Part shown: positions 24,411-33,506 of the stretch, in pieces
How the letters are laid out: each line of letters begins with the position of its first letter
Position numbering within the stretch: position 1 is the first letter of the stretch
Source: Desulfosudis oleivorans
GTDB taxonomy: Bacteria; Desulfobacterota; Desulfobacteria; Desulfobacterales; SURF-7
DNA length: 64,000 bases
Assembly (NCBI GenBank): GCA_020723325.1
Contig: DYJD01000005.1
Coordinates: forward strand, 62,001 to 126,000
Reading direction: 5' to 3'
The notes under the pieces: model-generated
The model's input: the letters and a program-made list of their open reading frames with translations, nothing else
Database searches by the model: none
Told to the model about the DNA's origin: nothing
Translations under genes and position numbers: made by a program

Positions 24411-24560
24411 CGGGGTCGGGGTCGCTATCGGTATCGGAATCGAAAATGCTGATCAAATGAGCAAGTCAAGTCGCTCGTCGGCATGGATGATTTTCATTAC
24501 CTGAATATCGAGAAACATATTGTTTCGATACCGATACCGAACCCGATACCGACCCCGAAA
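24411..24560. repeat. GGTATC/GGGGTC repeat, inverted pair
   Basis: CGGGGTCGGGGTCGCTATCG (from 24411) and CGATACCGATACCGAACCCG (from about 24526) can pair across about 80 bases. This is the same family as at 42-284 and 10929-11126. Confidence 0.8.
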
Positions 24561-24600
24561 AAACCCCGAGAAATTCCTCCTGAGTTTCTATTTTATCCGG

Positions 24601-24629
24601 TTGACAGAACCATTTTTTTTGGCGATATT
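24601..24629 (+). promoter_or_regulatory. Candidate sigma-70-type promoter of MFS gene
   Basis: A consensus -35 TTGACA (24601-24606), a 17-base spacer and -10 GATATT (24624-24629, 4 of 6 matches) lie 80 bases before the start of the transporter gene. It suggests the transporter can be expressed separately from the BKACE operon. Confidence 0.5.
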
Positions 24630-24708
24630 CGCTCCTTTGCCCGCTGGACGGGTGCGCAAGGTTTTGGAAAAGGTACGATAACATTATATATAAAAAAGGA
24701 GCAAAACC

Positions 24709-26046
24709 ATGTCTGAAACAATTTCAAAAGTGCCGGCAAAAGCCTGGATCACCACCTTTGCCGGCACGGCGGTCAATCTTTGCCTGGGCATTTTATATGC
24801 CTGGAGCATCTGGAAAAAAGCCTTGGTCAATGTGGACAAAGCCGGCGAAGCCATGACCGGCATCAACAGCGGCTGGACCTATCTCACCAATGCCCAAGCG
24901 TCAACACCTTTTTCACTATGTGTCATTATTTTCGCCTTGATGATGATCCCCGGCGGCCGCATCCAGGATAAATACAGCCCCAGGGTGGGTGCCACCCTGG
25001 GCGGCCTGTTGCTGGCCCTGGGATGCATCCTGGCCGGTCTCATGAAAAGCTATCTGGGTCTCATCATCGGTTTCGGCGTCATCGGCGGAATCGGCATGGG
25101 CCTTGGTTATGCAGCGCCCACGCCGGCGGCCCTCAAATGGTTCGGCCCCCATCGCCGTGGCATGGTGGCCGGCATCGTGGTGGCCGGTTACGGCGGAGCC
25201 GCCATTTACATCGGTGCCGTGGGCCAGTTGCTCATTGATCGCTTCGGCATCACCGGCAGTTTTGTGGGTCTGGGAATCAGCTTTGCCGTGATAGTAATCA
25301 TTGCCGGTCAACTGCTGTTCACTCCGCCCGAGGGATATAATCCGCCGGTCCCTGCTGAAGCCGGTGCCAAAAAAACAGAAAATATAGACTGGTCCGCCGG
25401 TGAAATGCTGAAAACCTGGCAGTTTTACGCTTTGGTGGTGCTGTTCATCATCAGCACCCAGTCCGGCCTACTGATCATCGCCAACGCCGCCGGCTTGCTC
25501 CAGGAGGCTGGCAACAAAATGGCTTTCCTGGCGGCCAATGCCTGGCTCATCGTTTCCTACGGCGGTTTGGTCAACGCCGCCGGACGGGTGGGCACCGGCA
25601 TGTATTCGGACAAGATCGGACGGCTGAACGCCTATTGCTTCAACAGCGCGGTTTCAGCGATCTGCCTGTTCCTGCTGCCCTATGTGATTTCCACCAAAAA
25701 TGTGCCCCTGTTGTTTCTAGTGGTGGGTATCGCCTACTGGCAATACGGCGGCGGACTTTCCCTGCTGCCGTCCTTTACCGCCGACTTCTTCGGCTCTAAA
25801 AACCTGGGCGTTAATTACGGCCTGGTGTTCATCGGCTGGGGCTGCGGCTTTTTCATGGCCAAACTGGGCGGCACCATCGAAGATCTCACCGGCAGTCTGA
25901 ATTACGCCTTTTATATTTCCGGCGGCCTGCTCATCCTGGGCATCCTGCTGGCCCGCCAGATCACGCGGCCGCAGCGGGTAATAGAAACAGAAACCTATGT
26001 CCAGCCCGCAATGGTCAGAGAAGTTCTGTCGACTCAAAACACTTAG
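24709..26046 (+). CDS. MFS transporter, OFA (oxalate/formate antiporter-like) family
   Basis: A 445-residue integral membrane protein with about 12 hydrophobic helices. Features typical of the OFA group are the early ILYAWSIWKKAL, the loop PGGRIQDKYSPRVGATLGG and the second-half loop GRVGTGMYSDKIGRLN. OFA members exchange small mono- or dicarboxylates in the inner membrane. Placement after the BKACE and CoA-transferase genes suggests uptake or export of a carboxylate from this pathway. AAGGAG lies seven bases before the ATG. Confidence 0.92.
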   Translation: MSETISKVPAKAWITTFAGTAVNLCLGILYAWSIWKKALVNVDKAGEAMTGINSGWTYLTNAQASTPFSLCVIIFALMMIPGGRIQDKYSPRVGATLGGLLLALGCILAGLMKSYLGLIIGFGVIGGIGMGLGYAAPTPAALKWFGPHRRGMVAGIVVAGYGGAAIYIGAVGQLLIDRFGITGSFVGLGISFAVIVIIAGQLLFTPPEGYNPPVPAEAGAKKTENIDWSAGEMLKTWQFYALVVLFIISTQSGLLIIANAAGLLQEAGNKMAFLAANAWLIVSYGGLVNAAGRVGTGMYSDKIGRLNAYCFNSAVSAICLFLLPYVISTKNVPLLFLVVGIAYWQYGGGLSLLPSFTADFFGSKNLGVNYGLVFIGWGCGFFMAKLGGTIEDLTGSLNYAFYISGGLLILGILLARQITRPQRVIETETYVQPAMVREVLSTQNT

Positions 26047-26392
26047 CGCCCAAACAACCCTCGGGCAGATCAAGCGGGGCAGCCGCGTCTTCATTCGGTA
26101 CCGGCTGCGGCGCGCCCCGTCACTTGATCAAAACCATGGTAGCCTCTGCCTGATTTGTTATAAGTACACCAATTTCCGGTCTTTTGTTATTGGCATATTG
26201 AATGAAATCAATTTTAAATATGTTAAAAGTTTAAAAATATTACCGGATCGGCCACCGGTTTGCTTTCTCATGTGGATCGGCCTTGATCATCTTTTGAGCC
26301 GTTACCCCTCGGTGGGAGCGGCTTCTATCTGCGATTTAGCCAAAATAATGAAAAGGTCATATAGGCCTGAAAAATTGAGAGATGATCAAAAG
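26047..26392. other. Intergenic DNA after MFS gene
   Basis: Contains an imperfect GC-rich inverted repeat (26068-26130) and a REP-like block GTGGGAGCGGCTTC (26312-26325) that recurs inverted at 53651-53673. No convincing gene is seen here. Confidence 0.55.
26068..26130 (+). terminator. Candidate terminator hairpin after MFS gene
   Basis: GATCAAGCGGGGCAGCCGCG and a tail ending CGCGCCCCGTCACTTGATC form an imperfect long stem 22 bases after the MFS stop. There is no clear T-run, so it may be a mobile inverted repeat rather than a factor-independent terminator. Confidence 0.45.
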
Positions 26393-26770
26393 ATGGAGAT
26401 GAACGAGAGATCCCTCCCTATTGTCATATTGGCTTTCATTGTTGCCGTAACGTTCGCAGCATTCTTATACCTACAGATGTGTACTGCATCTATTGATGAG
26501 AATTATCAGATTGGCATATCGAGAATTATAATTTTTCATCCCGGTCTTCTGGTTCTGCTGATTTTACTGTTGACAATGATTGTTCCAGGAAGGTCCGGCA
26601 AAGAAGTCTGCTCATTTTCACTGCTGTTTAGCAGAATGGCTATTTTGCTGTGTATTGGACTTGGTACTCTATATGTTGTCCTCGAATTTTTTCCAGCCAA
26701 AAGTCAATGGAGCTTTCCACATGAACGTACTCTAAAGAAGACGATTGTAATTTCCCTACTCGATTATTGA
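26393..26770 (+). CDS. Possible small membrane protein
   Basis: An open frame of 125 residues with three hydrophobic segments (LPIVILAFIVAVTFAAFLYL, FHPGLLVLLILLLTMIVPG and RMAILLCIGLGTLYVVLEFF). No family is recognised. The two possible ATGs (26393 and 26399) lack a clear ribosome site, and the end overlaps the 3' end of the convergent secreted-protein gene by 15 bases. The hydrophobic pattern and lack of repeats support coding; start and reality are uncertain. Confidence 0.4.
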   Translation: MEMNERSLPIVILAFIVAVTFAAFLYLQMCTASIDENYQIGISRIIIFHPGLLVLLILLLTMIVPGRSGKEVCSFSLLFSRMAILLCIGLGTLYVVLEFFPAKSQWSFPHERTLKKTIVISLLDY

Positions 26771-27976
26771 ATTCGTCACTTCAATCGGCGTGTCGCTATG
26801 CATCGAGATACTCGGATACACCGGATACCACGATCCGCCGATATTATTGCGGATCATGGATTGGTCGATCCGGATGTTCCCTGTATGGTCGTTGGTTACG
26901 AAAAAAATGGACGCGCCGTGTTCGTTAACCTCATTGTATTCCATAAGTGTTCCTAAAACAGTCAACGTCATCTTATTGCCGTCGTTGTAAATGGCACCGC
27001 CGCTGCCGCCGCCCGGCGTGCCGGGTTTTTGCGGATTCGCGCCATACCCGATCGCCCGGTTATACGAAAAAAGGCTGTTGATAATCGTCCACGAAACACC
27101 GATGCTGCTGATTCCTCCGCCGTTGGAACCGACATTCCCCAGGTCGCTTCTCCCGCCGAACGTGCTGGTGACCACATACACGGGAAGATCCTGATATTGA
27201 TCGAAAACCCGGATGGCCGCCCCGCCAACGTCCGGTCCCACGTCATCGCACACATTGTTGAAGAAACGGCAGTTGACGACCTTGAAGCGGCCGCCGCGCA
27301 CAAAAATAGCCCCGCCGCCGCCCGGATCATAGGTATTTTCGTCGCTCACGCCCTTGGCGTTACCATGGACAAAAGTCAGATTCTGCACTGTCAGGCGGGG
27401 ATGATCCTGGTCGTTGCAATGCGGCGTGGTCCAGACCTGGGCAGGATCGCAGGTATTCTGATAAAGTATCCTGACCTTGTCTCCGCCGCTCAACGTCACC
27501 TTTCCGCCGCCGTCGATCACGGTATCAGGCCCTTTATTGTTAAAAATCTTGGCGGTCCGATCGAGAGTGATGGTCACCGGATTTGGACCGCAATTAAAGG
27601 TAATGATTCCGCCGTTTGCCACGGCATTTACAAAAGCGCCGCTTGTGCAGCTCCCGGGTGTGCCGTTGCCGACGACAGTGTTCGGATTCGAAGTATTCTC
27701 GGCCCTGGCTTCTTCCGGGATATTGTAATGGCCGTCCGGGTTGCCGGCCGGCGGAAGACCGTCGTCAATGCGCTTGCCAAAAGCACCTGCAACGAAACCA
27801 AGGCAATCCGGGTCGAAATCCACGCTATAGGCTGCTAAATCCAAACCATCGACGTCACTGTCACCATCGCGATCAGCGATGCATTCGGCCAGTGCCAAGG
27901 CGCCGAACACGCCTAACAGGATCGGGATCAAAATGAGCACCAGTGGTTTGTTCTTTAATAGCAATTTTGTCAGCAT
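26756..27976 (-). CDS. Secreted right-handed beta-helix protein with dockerin-like segment
   Basis: A 406-residue exported protein. Residues 1-31 form a signal peptide ending ALAEC. Residues 34-50 (DRDGDSDVDGLDLAAY) resemble a calcium-binding dockerin/EF-hand loop. The rest shows parallel beta-helix features: Asn/Gly-rich rungs such as NPVTITLDRTAKI, LTVQNLTFVHGNAKG and WTIINSLFSYNRAIG, as in polymorphic or choice-of-anchor outer-surface proteins. No catalytic residues are recognised. The start has GGAG eight bases upstream. A cell-surface or polysaccharide-related role is likely. Confidence 0.8.
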   Translation of the reverse strand: MLTKLLLKNKPLVLILIPILLGVFGALALAECIADRDGDSDVDGLDLAAYSVDFDPDCLGFVAGAFGKRIDDGLPPAGNPDGHYNIPEEARAENTSNPNTVVGNGTPGSCTSGAFVNAVANGGIITFNCGPNPVTITLDRTAKIFNNKGPDTVIDGGGKVTLSGGDKVRILYQNTCDPAQVWTTPHCNDQDHPRLTVQNLTFVHGNAKGVSDENTYDPGGGGAIFVRGGRFKVVNCRFFNNVCDDVGPDVGGAAIRVFDQYQDLPVYVVTSTFGGRSDLGNVGSNGGGISSIGVSWTIINSLFSYNRAIGYGANPQKPGTPGGGSGGAIYNDGNKMTLTVLGTLMEYNEVNEHGASIFFVTNDHTGNIRIDQSMIRNNIGGSWYPVYPSISMHSDTPIEVTNSIIE

Positions 27977-28804
27977 GTCGTTTGCTCCGTTCAATTGACA
28001 TTTTTATGCGCACAGGTGTCTTATTTACAACATTTAGCGCATAAAATAATCAGCAATAGACATGCCAAACATAAATAAATTAAAACTTCCTGTAAAAACA
28101 ATCACCAAAGCCTTTACAATCTCTGAACCGGTTACAAAACGTTCACGCATTGTTACAGAGATTGCATAGGACGATTTAGAATTCCTTGACGGTTCATCGT
28201 TTCTCCCCCTTGATCCGCAAACAGGGGGGATCACATGCAAATTTTTTTCAATCCTATTCCCTCTCGTTCCCAAGCCCCAGCTTGGGAACATTGTGCCCGG
28301 AAGCCCCGGCTTCCAAATTTACGATATGGATCAAATAAATGTGGTCTCTATTTTATGGGAAGCAGGGCTTCCAGGTAATGGGTTCCCAAGCTGGGGCTTG
28401 GGAACCAGCTTGGCTATCCACATCATGGGTATCACTTGAAAAAATATTCCCTGCCCCTGTTGTGATAGAAACCCTGAAAACCCAAAGCATTTCCTTGGCT
28501 GACACCAAGATCCAATGGGCTGGTCTATCGTAGGGGCGATTCCCGAACCGCCCCCACCCATGGGCAGGATGCCCAGATTATTCCTGTTAGCGGATCGCCA
28601 AGGATGATGGTGTATAAAATCCATTTGCGTGGCGAACACAATGAGGTGAGACCATCAGTCTGAAAGACATGTCTCATTCCAAAAAGCCACATGTGATTCC
28701 TCTTGATCTGTAAACTGATCCGCTTGATGAAAAGGCTCAAAAAGTTTATGCTGCAAAAATATCCGTCTGGATGCGTCGGTATCTGAATAGCCGAATTCTG
28801 GATG
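27977..28804. other. Repeat-rich intergenic region
   Basis: No gene could be supported. Contents include palindromes of the GTTCCCAAGC type (28266-28289 and 28381-28406), a smaller GGAAGCC/GGCTTCC pair (near 28299 and 28360) and a degenerate GTAGGGGCG REP-like element (28532-28555). An AGGGGGAGAAACGATG start-like site near 28200 on the minus strand opens only 14 codons. Confidence 0.6.
28266..28406. repeat. Paired GTTCCCAAGC palindromes
   Basis: Two near-perfect palindromes, GTTCCCAAGC-CCCA-GCTTGGGAAC (28266-28289) and its close relative at 28381-28406, flank about 90 bases together with matching GGAAGC-type hairpins. The arrangement resembles a miniature inverted-repeat element. Confidence 0.75.
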
Positions 28805-29090
28805 GCGCTGCAGGTCATCCTTATCCCTGGACATGAGTCCCCGGAGTCTGAATCGGCGACTGAGCGAGGAGCAGACAATCTATCGCGAGATTCTGGAGGA
28901 TATGCGCCGGGAATTGTCGGCCTGCTATCTGAGTCAGTACAGTTCTTCGGGGATCGAGGTGGCTTTCCGGTTGGGGTATGCGGATTCGAGCAAATTTCAC
29001 CCGGGCCTTCAAACGCTGGTTCAACGTTTCACCCAGCAGCTATCGGACAGGAGAAGGGCGCGCTGAAATGAAAAACAATATCCGGTCGTA
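28805..29090 (+). pseudogene. AraC-family C-terminal HTH remnant with frameshift
   Basis: The frame from about 28833 reads an AraC-type HTH (MSPRSLNRRLSEEQ, RRELSACYL, EVAFRLGYADSS). After CAAATTT near 28990-28997 the match continues only in the next frame (FTRAFKRWFNVSPSSYR). Removing one A of the run restores DSSNFTRAFKRW. The N-terminal sensor half is absent and a stop lies just upstream, so this is a fragment of a transcriptional regulator gene. Confidence 0.8.
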
Positions 29091-29103
29091 GCAGGAGTGA
29101 GTG

Positions 29104-29598
29104 ATGGAAGAAATACGCAAAAGCAGAACCCAAATGAAAAACCAAGACAAACAACTGCAGCAGTTGGGAGAACAGCTGGCGGCAGTGTCACCTGAGGCCT
29201 TGGAGAGGCTTGATATATCGGAAGAACTCCTGGAGGCGGTGCGTTTGGTATGGGAAATAAAGAGCCATGGGGCCAAGCGTCGGCAGATGAAGCACATCGG
29301 CGGCCTCATGCGCAACATGGATACGGAATCCCTGGAGCGCCTGCTGAATGATTTCAGGCGCAGGGATACCCACAAGGCCCTTGCCTTCAAAAGAATAGAA
29401 ACCTGGCGGGACGAGCTGAAAGCCGGCAATATCGCCCTGGTGGAGGAGATCCTGGCAAGCTGCCCGGCAGGCGAACGAAACCACCTGATACATCTATCGT
29501 TGAACGCCCAGAAGGAATGTGCGGCAGAAGGAAAAGGCGGAAAAGCCTCGCGGACGCTGTTCCGCTATCTCAGACAGATTACCGGCAGTGAGCTGTAA
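29104..29598 (+). CDS. darP: DarP/YjgA-like ribosome-associated protein (DUF615)
   Basis: A 164-residue charged, helical protein of the YjgA/DarP family, which in E. coli associates with late 50S precursors and aids peptidyl-transferase-centre maturation. Recognised blocks are SKTQ-like SRTQMKNQDKQLQQLGEQL, RRQMKHIGGLMRN and RRDTHKALAFKRIETWRDEL. The ATG at 29104 is preferred (AGGAG at 29093-29097, six bases away) over the GTG three bases earlier. It stands alone, downstream of the AraC remnant and convergent with the histidine kinase. Confidence 0.9.
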   Translation: MEEIRKSRTQMKNQDKQLQQLGEQLAAVSPEALERLDISEELLEAVRLVWEIKSHGAKRRQMKHIGGLMRNMDTESLERLLNDFRRRDTHKALAFKRIETWRDELKAGNIALVEEILASCPAGERNHLIHLSLNAQKECAAEGKGGKASRTLFRYLRQITGSEL

Positions 29599-29620
29599 TA
29601 TCAGCCAATGGAACCGACTC

Positions 29621-32491
29621 CTATCGGATCTTTTTTTCTAATAGTTGTCTCAGTATTTTGGAAAGCTCGTTCATCCGAAAGGGTTTTTGAATGAATCCGT
29701 CGCAACCCCGGGAAAGGATGTCGGCTGCTTCGCTATCGGCGCTGTAGCCGCTGGACAGCAGAATGCGGACGTCTGGTTTTATGGTTCTCAGGCGGTCAAA
29801 TGCCTGGCCGCCGCCCATGATAGGCATAATCATGTCCAGAATAATCAGATCAATGGTTTCCTGTTGAGCGGCAAACACTGCGCAGGCTTCCTGACCATTA
29901 GTGGCTGTGATCACTTCATAACCCAGCTCCCGCAGCATTTCCTCACCGACATCCCGGAATTCGTATTCATCGTCCACTATAAGGATGGTTTCGCTGCCTT
30001 TTTGCGCCTGCTCTTCCGGCTGGCTGATCTCCTCTGCTTTTTTTTCAGAGGCGGGTAAATAAATTTTAAAGATGCTGCCTTTGCCCAGCTCACTGTAAAC
30101 ATCGATATTCCCATTGTGATTTTTGACAATCCCGTAAGCCGATGCCAAGCCGAGCCCGGTGCCTTTGCCCACTTCCTTAGTGGTGAAAAACGGATCGAAG
30201 ATCCTCTTTTTGACTTCCTTGTCCATGCCGTGGCCTGTATCCCGCACCGAAATCATCACATAGGGCCCGGGTTCGCTCAAATGCTGTTTGGCAAGAATTT
30301 TCGAGAGCACCATATTTTCGCTTTCCACGAATAATTCCCCCCCATCAGGCATGGCGTCCGCCGCATTGATAAACAGATTCAGGAGGACCTGGTCTATTTG
30401 GGTCGAATCGCCTTCCACAGTCCACAGATTTTCCTGTAAATGGGTATGAATGAGGATTTGTCTGCGCGTTCTTCCGAACATCTCCAAGGATTCGCGGATC
30501 AGCAGATTAAGATTGATGGGGCAGACCTGATACTTGCCCCTGCGGGCATATCCCAACAATTGCCTGGCGAGATTGGCGCCGCGATGAACGATTTTTTCGA
30601 TGGTTTTTAAGCGGGTCAAGGCCCGCCCGCCTTCAGGGAGATAGATTTGCAAAAGACCGATATTACCCAGGATGCTCCCCAGCAGGTTGTTGAAGTCGTG
30701 GGCGATACCGCCGGCCAGGGTACCGATGGCCTCCATTTTCTGCATGCGGATGATATTCTCTTCCGTGCGCTTTCTTTCGGAAAGATCCCGGACAGCCGTA
30801 ACCCGCAAGGTCTTGCCGAAGTAATGGCATTCCTTGCCTTCCAATTCAATGGGAAAGATCGTGCCGTTTTTTTTCTGCCCCTTGATTTCATAAGGTTCAT
30901 GAAACAAGTCGCGAATATTCCGATAAATCAGATCATGATATTCCGGACAGGCGCACAATTTGATGACATCTTTTCCAATCACTTCTTCCCGCTGGTATCC
31001 GAACATGGCGGCAAAAGACTCGTTGCAGTCAATGGCAATGCCTTTGTCGTGGAATAAAACGCCTTCGATAGTCACCTCGGAAAGGCGCTTATAGCGTTCC
31101 TGGCTCTCATGATGGGCCTGCTCGGCGAGCTTGCGCTGGGTGATTTCCGTATGAATGCCGACCATCCGGGCCGGCCGTCCCGCTGGATCGGTCTCGACCA
31201 CCTTGCCTCGGCCCAACACCCAACTGTAGTCACCGTTTTTTTTCCGGGCGCGGAATTCGGCGTTGAATTTTTCGCTCTTGCCTTTCAGGTGATCGATCAG
31301 CGCACTCCGCAAGGCCTGCACGTCTTCCGGATGCACCAGGCGCCACCAATCTTCGACCCTATTGGGAAATTCATTCGGCACATATCCCAACATATGGTAA
31401 TATCGTGGGTCTGCATAGATGACATTCGTCGGGATATCCCAATCCCAGATGCCGTCGTTGGTGGCCTCCAGCACTTTGGAAAACCGTTCCTCGCTTTGAC
31501 GGACAGACTCATGGGCGCGTTTCTGCTCGATGGCCATCGCGATCTGCCCGGAAACAGTATGAAGTACATTCAAATCAGGGGCGTCAAAATAATCGGCGTC
31601 CGAGTCATGGTGAATTCCGATGGCGCCGATGATGCGATCCCTGCCTTTTAGGGGCACACCCACCCAAACTGCCGGAATCTCTGTGGGTGATACCATCCCG
31701 ACTTTCCGGACCATCTCCAGGATGTCCTTTTGATTGAAAACCATGGAACGGCCGGTCTTGACCACTTCCATGACGAGTGGCCGCAATATGTTCCTGCTCG
31801 TATCGATTTCCGGTCGATTACTGGCATCTCCCGCCCAAGAGGGGTAGAGGATGATTTCGTTGGCGGCATCGTATAAGGCGATGAAAAAATTGGCGGCATC
31901 GATGACCCGGTTCATGATGCGGTGGATGGAGCGATACAGTGCGGAAAGATCCACGCTGGTGTTGACGGCATTGGAGATGGAATACAGGGCCTGATTGATT
32001 TCATCCAACCGGTTCCGGTCCTTGATTTCCTGTTGAAGTCTTTGATTCATTAGCGAAATTTCATGGGTACGCTCCTGAACCAGCCTTTCCAGCTCGTCCT
32101 GATTGCGTTTGGTCTGGATATGCGCGTTGACCCTCGCCCTGACGATCATCGGATTGAACGGTTTGGTGATGTAATCCACCGCGCCGGCAACAAAACCCTT
32201 GTTCTGACCTTCTTCGGAATCCATGGCGGTAAGAAAAATCACCGGGATGCCGGCTGTTTTCGGATTGCTTTTCAGTTGCCGGCAAACTTCATAGCCATCC
32301 ATTCCCGGCATGTTGATGTCCAGCAGGATCAATTCAAGCCGGGGGCTTGCGGATGCGACTTCGATGCCGGCGCTGCCGCTTTCGGAAACAAGGACATCGT
32401 AATCCGGTTTCAGACTGTGAGCCAGCAACTCGGTATCCAGCGGTGTGTCGTCGATGATCAGTATTTGTTTTTTGGTGTGGGTTTTATCCAT
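29621..32491 (-). CDS. Hybrid sensor histidine kinase (REC-GAF-PAS-PAS-HisKA-HATPase-REC)
   Basis: A 956-residue cytosolic signalling protein without membrane segments. Order: an N-terminal receiver (Asp in [15 protein letters not shown]), a coiled linker, a GAF-type domain (about 180-330), two PAS domains (about 345-600), a histidine kinase with phospho-acceptor in [14 protein letters not shown] and ATP-binding boxes ([27 protein letters not shown]), then a second receiver ([14 protein letters not shown]). A leading receiver suggests it is the target of another kinase. No response regulator gene is adjacent. The start is uncertain; an in-frame start up to 21 bases upstream is possible and neither has a strong ribosome site. 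Confidence 0.92.
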   Translation of the reverse strand: MDKTHTKKQILIIDDTPLDTELLAHSLKPDYDVLVSESGSAGIEVASASPRLELILLDINMPGMDGYEVCRQLKSNPKTAGIPVIFLTAMDSEEGQNKGFVAGAVDYITKPFNPMIVRARVNAHIQTKRNQDELERLVQERTHEISLMNQRLQQEIKDRNRLDEINQALYSISNAVNTSVDLSALYRSIHRIMNRVIDAANFFIALYDAANEIILYPSWAGDASNRPEIDTSRNILRPLVMEVVKTGRSMVFNQKDILEMVRKVGMVSPTEIPAVWVGVPLKGRDRIIGAIGIHHDSDADYFDAPDLNVLHTVSGQIAMAIEQKRAHESVRQSEERFSKVLEATNDGIWDWDIPTNVIYADPRYYHMLGYVPNEFPNRVEDWWRLVHPEDVQALRSALIDHLKGKSEKFNAEFRARKKNGDYSWVLGRGKVVETDPAGRPARMVGIHTEITQRKLAEQAHHESQERYKRLSEVTIEGVLFHDKGIAIDCNESFAAMFGYQREEVIGKDVIKLCACPEYHDLIYRNIRDLFHEPYEIKGQKKNGTIFPIELEGKECHYFGKTLRVTAVRDLSERKRTEENIIRMQKMEAIGTLAGGIAHDFNNLLGSILGNIGLLQIYLPEGGRALTRLKTIEKIVHRGANLARQLLGYARRGKYQVCPINLNLLIRESLEMFGRTRRQILIHTHLQENLWTVEGDSTQIDQVLLNLFINAADAMPDGGELFVESENMVLSKILAKQHLSEPGPYVMISVRDTGHGMDKEVKKRIFDPFFTTKEVGKGTGLGLASAYGIVKNHNGNIDVYSELGKGSIFKIYLPASEKKAEEISQPEEQAQKGSETILIVDDEYEFRDVGEEMLRELGYEVITATNGQEACAVFAAQQETIDLIILDMIMPIMGGGQAFDRLRTIKPDVRILLSSGYSADSEAADILSRGCDGFIQKPFRMNELSKILRQLLEKKIR

Positions 32492-33034
32492 GATTGTCGC
32501 CCTGCTCTGCAATTATGATGATACCCTAAGCCTCAAGGATACATTTTGTCAATATTATTGAGGAACAGCGAAGGAGACCCAACGCATTTCCCACCTGACT
32601 GGTGGGGAGCACGGGGACTGGAGGGACTGGAGCTCGGGGACATTCGATATTCCGGTTGTCAATGGAGCGCGAGGACAGGTTCAATACCTAACATTCGAAA
32701 CATACGACTTATATGCAAAAAAAAACTGAAATTAAGATTGTTGCCTGGATCAGGATTCCATAGCGGGCCCTTACCTGCAGGCCATGCCACAAAGGTTTCG
32801 ACTTCGCGCCTTCCACCCTTTTGATTCAATTTAAAAGCTACTAAAGAAGGAACAATCAGAAAGTTTCCTTGGGATATTCTTCGCACTGAGGCCTTTTTCG
32901 GAGTGCGCAAACTTGTTTGCGCTTTTAAAAGCGGCGACATGTCGCCGCACTCCAAAGACTTGCCAACATTTGCGGTGTAAGCGTGGTCAGATCCTGAATC
33001 TTGAAAATAACTATTCACTGCTGCAAGGAAAATA
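32492..33034. other. Repeat-rich intergenic region before SDR fragment
   Basis: No gene is supported. It holds a 54-base nested inverted repeat (32900-32953), a GGTTCAATACCTAA block at 32675 that recurs at 33366, and a block near 32740-32770 resembling part of the 33507-36452 gene (codons WNPDPxNN). From about 32872 the DNA is a direct copy of 48159 onward. Confidence 0.6.
32900..32953. repeat. Nested inverted repeat, copy 1
   Basis: Ends GGAGTGCG and CGCACTCC enclose two smaller palindromes, GCGCAAAC/GTTTGCGC and GCGGCGACATGTCGCCGC. The same 54-base element, with single differences, is at 48188-48241. Confidence 0.85.
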
Positions 33035-33352
33035 CTAGAAGACAAACAAATCCGCCCCGCCAGCCACCGGCACGGCCGCACCGGTTATGTAACCGGCCGC
33101 ATCAGAGGCCAGGAAGGCCACCAGGGCGGCGACTTCTTCCGGCCGACCCATGCGCTGCATGGCGATGCGCTTCCGGATGCGGGCCTGCATGTCCGGGCGA
33201 TGCAGGCCTCGGTTTGGATGAATCCGGGCAAAACCGCGTTGACCGTAATCCCATGCCGGGCCCCTTCCAGGGCCAGACTCCGGGAAAGGCCGAGCAGTCC
33301 GGCTTTTGAGGCGCCGTAACCCGGCTGGGCAAAGGCGCCCATTTCCGCCGTG
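33035..33352 (-). pseudogene. SDR 3' fragment with 7-base deletion
   Basis: A copy of the last third of the SDR gene at 52750, from [14 protein letters not shown] to the shared C-terminal GGADLFVF and stop. Seven bases are missing after TTTGGATGAATC-proximal codons (the intact gene has AVSLHRPDM where this copy shifts frame), so it cannot encode the SDR end. It ends abruptly near 33352 next to a second copy of GGTTCAATACCTAA. Confidence 0.85.
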
Positions 33353-33506
33353 AAGGGAGCGCGGGGTTCAATACCTAATTATATTCAGAAAAAACTGAAA
33401 ATAAGTCGGAGTGCTTTTTCTATTCGTCTTCCATGTTTCCCTATCGAACGTCATCAGCCTGGGAGTGAAAAGCCTTACGTCTGCCCCATCACAGAACGAC
33501 ACTGTT

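Larger units (their letters stand above)
24397..24708. other. Gap with inverted GGTATC-type repeats before MFS gene
   Basis: No gene is seen. It contains an inverted pair of the window's GGTATC/GGGGTC repeat (24411-24443 and 24525-24560) and a candidate promoter (24601-24629) for the transporter gene. Confidence 0.65.
32872..33352. repeat. Duplicated segment, copy 1 (element plus SDR 3' end)
   Basis: About 480 bases matching 48159-48588: a lead, a 54-base nested inverted repeat (32900-32953), then AGACTTGCC, CAGATCCTGAATCTTGAAAA and the 3' end of an SDR gene. The SDR part also matches the intact gene at 52750. This copy extends further into the SDR than copy 2. Confidence 0.85.

Noticed and set aside
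28034-28291. An 85-codon minus-strand frame with a hydrophobic C-terminus
   Set aside because: It has no ribosome site at its start, its 5' part overlaps a palindromic repeat, and no family is recognised.
32659-33081. A 140-codon minus-strand frame upstream of the SDR fragment
   Set aside because: It runs through the nested inverted repeat and other repeat scraps, so it is a chance frame over non-coding repeats.
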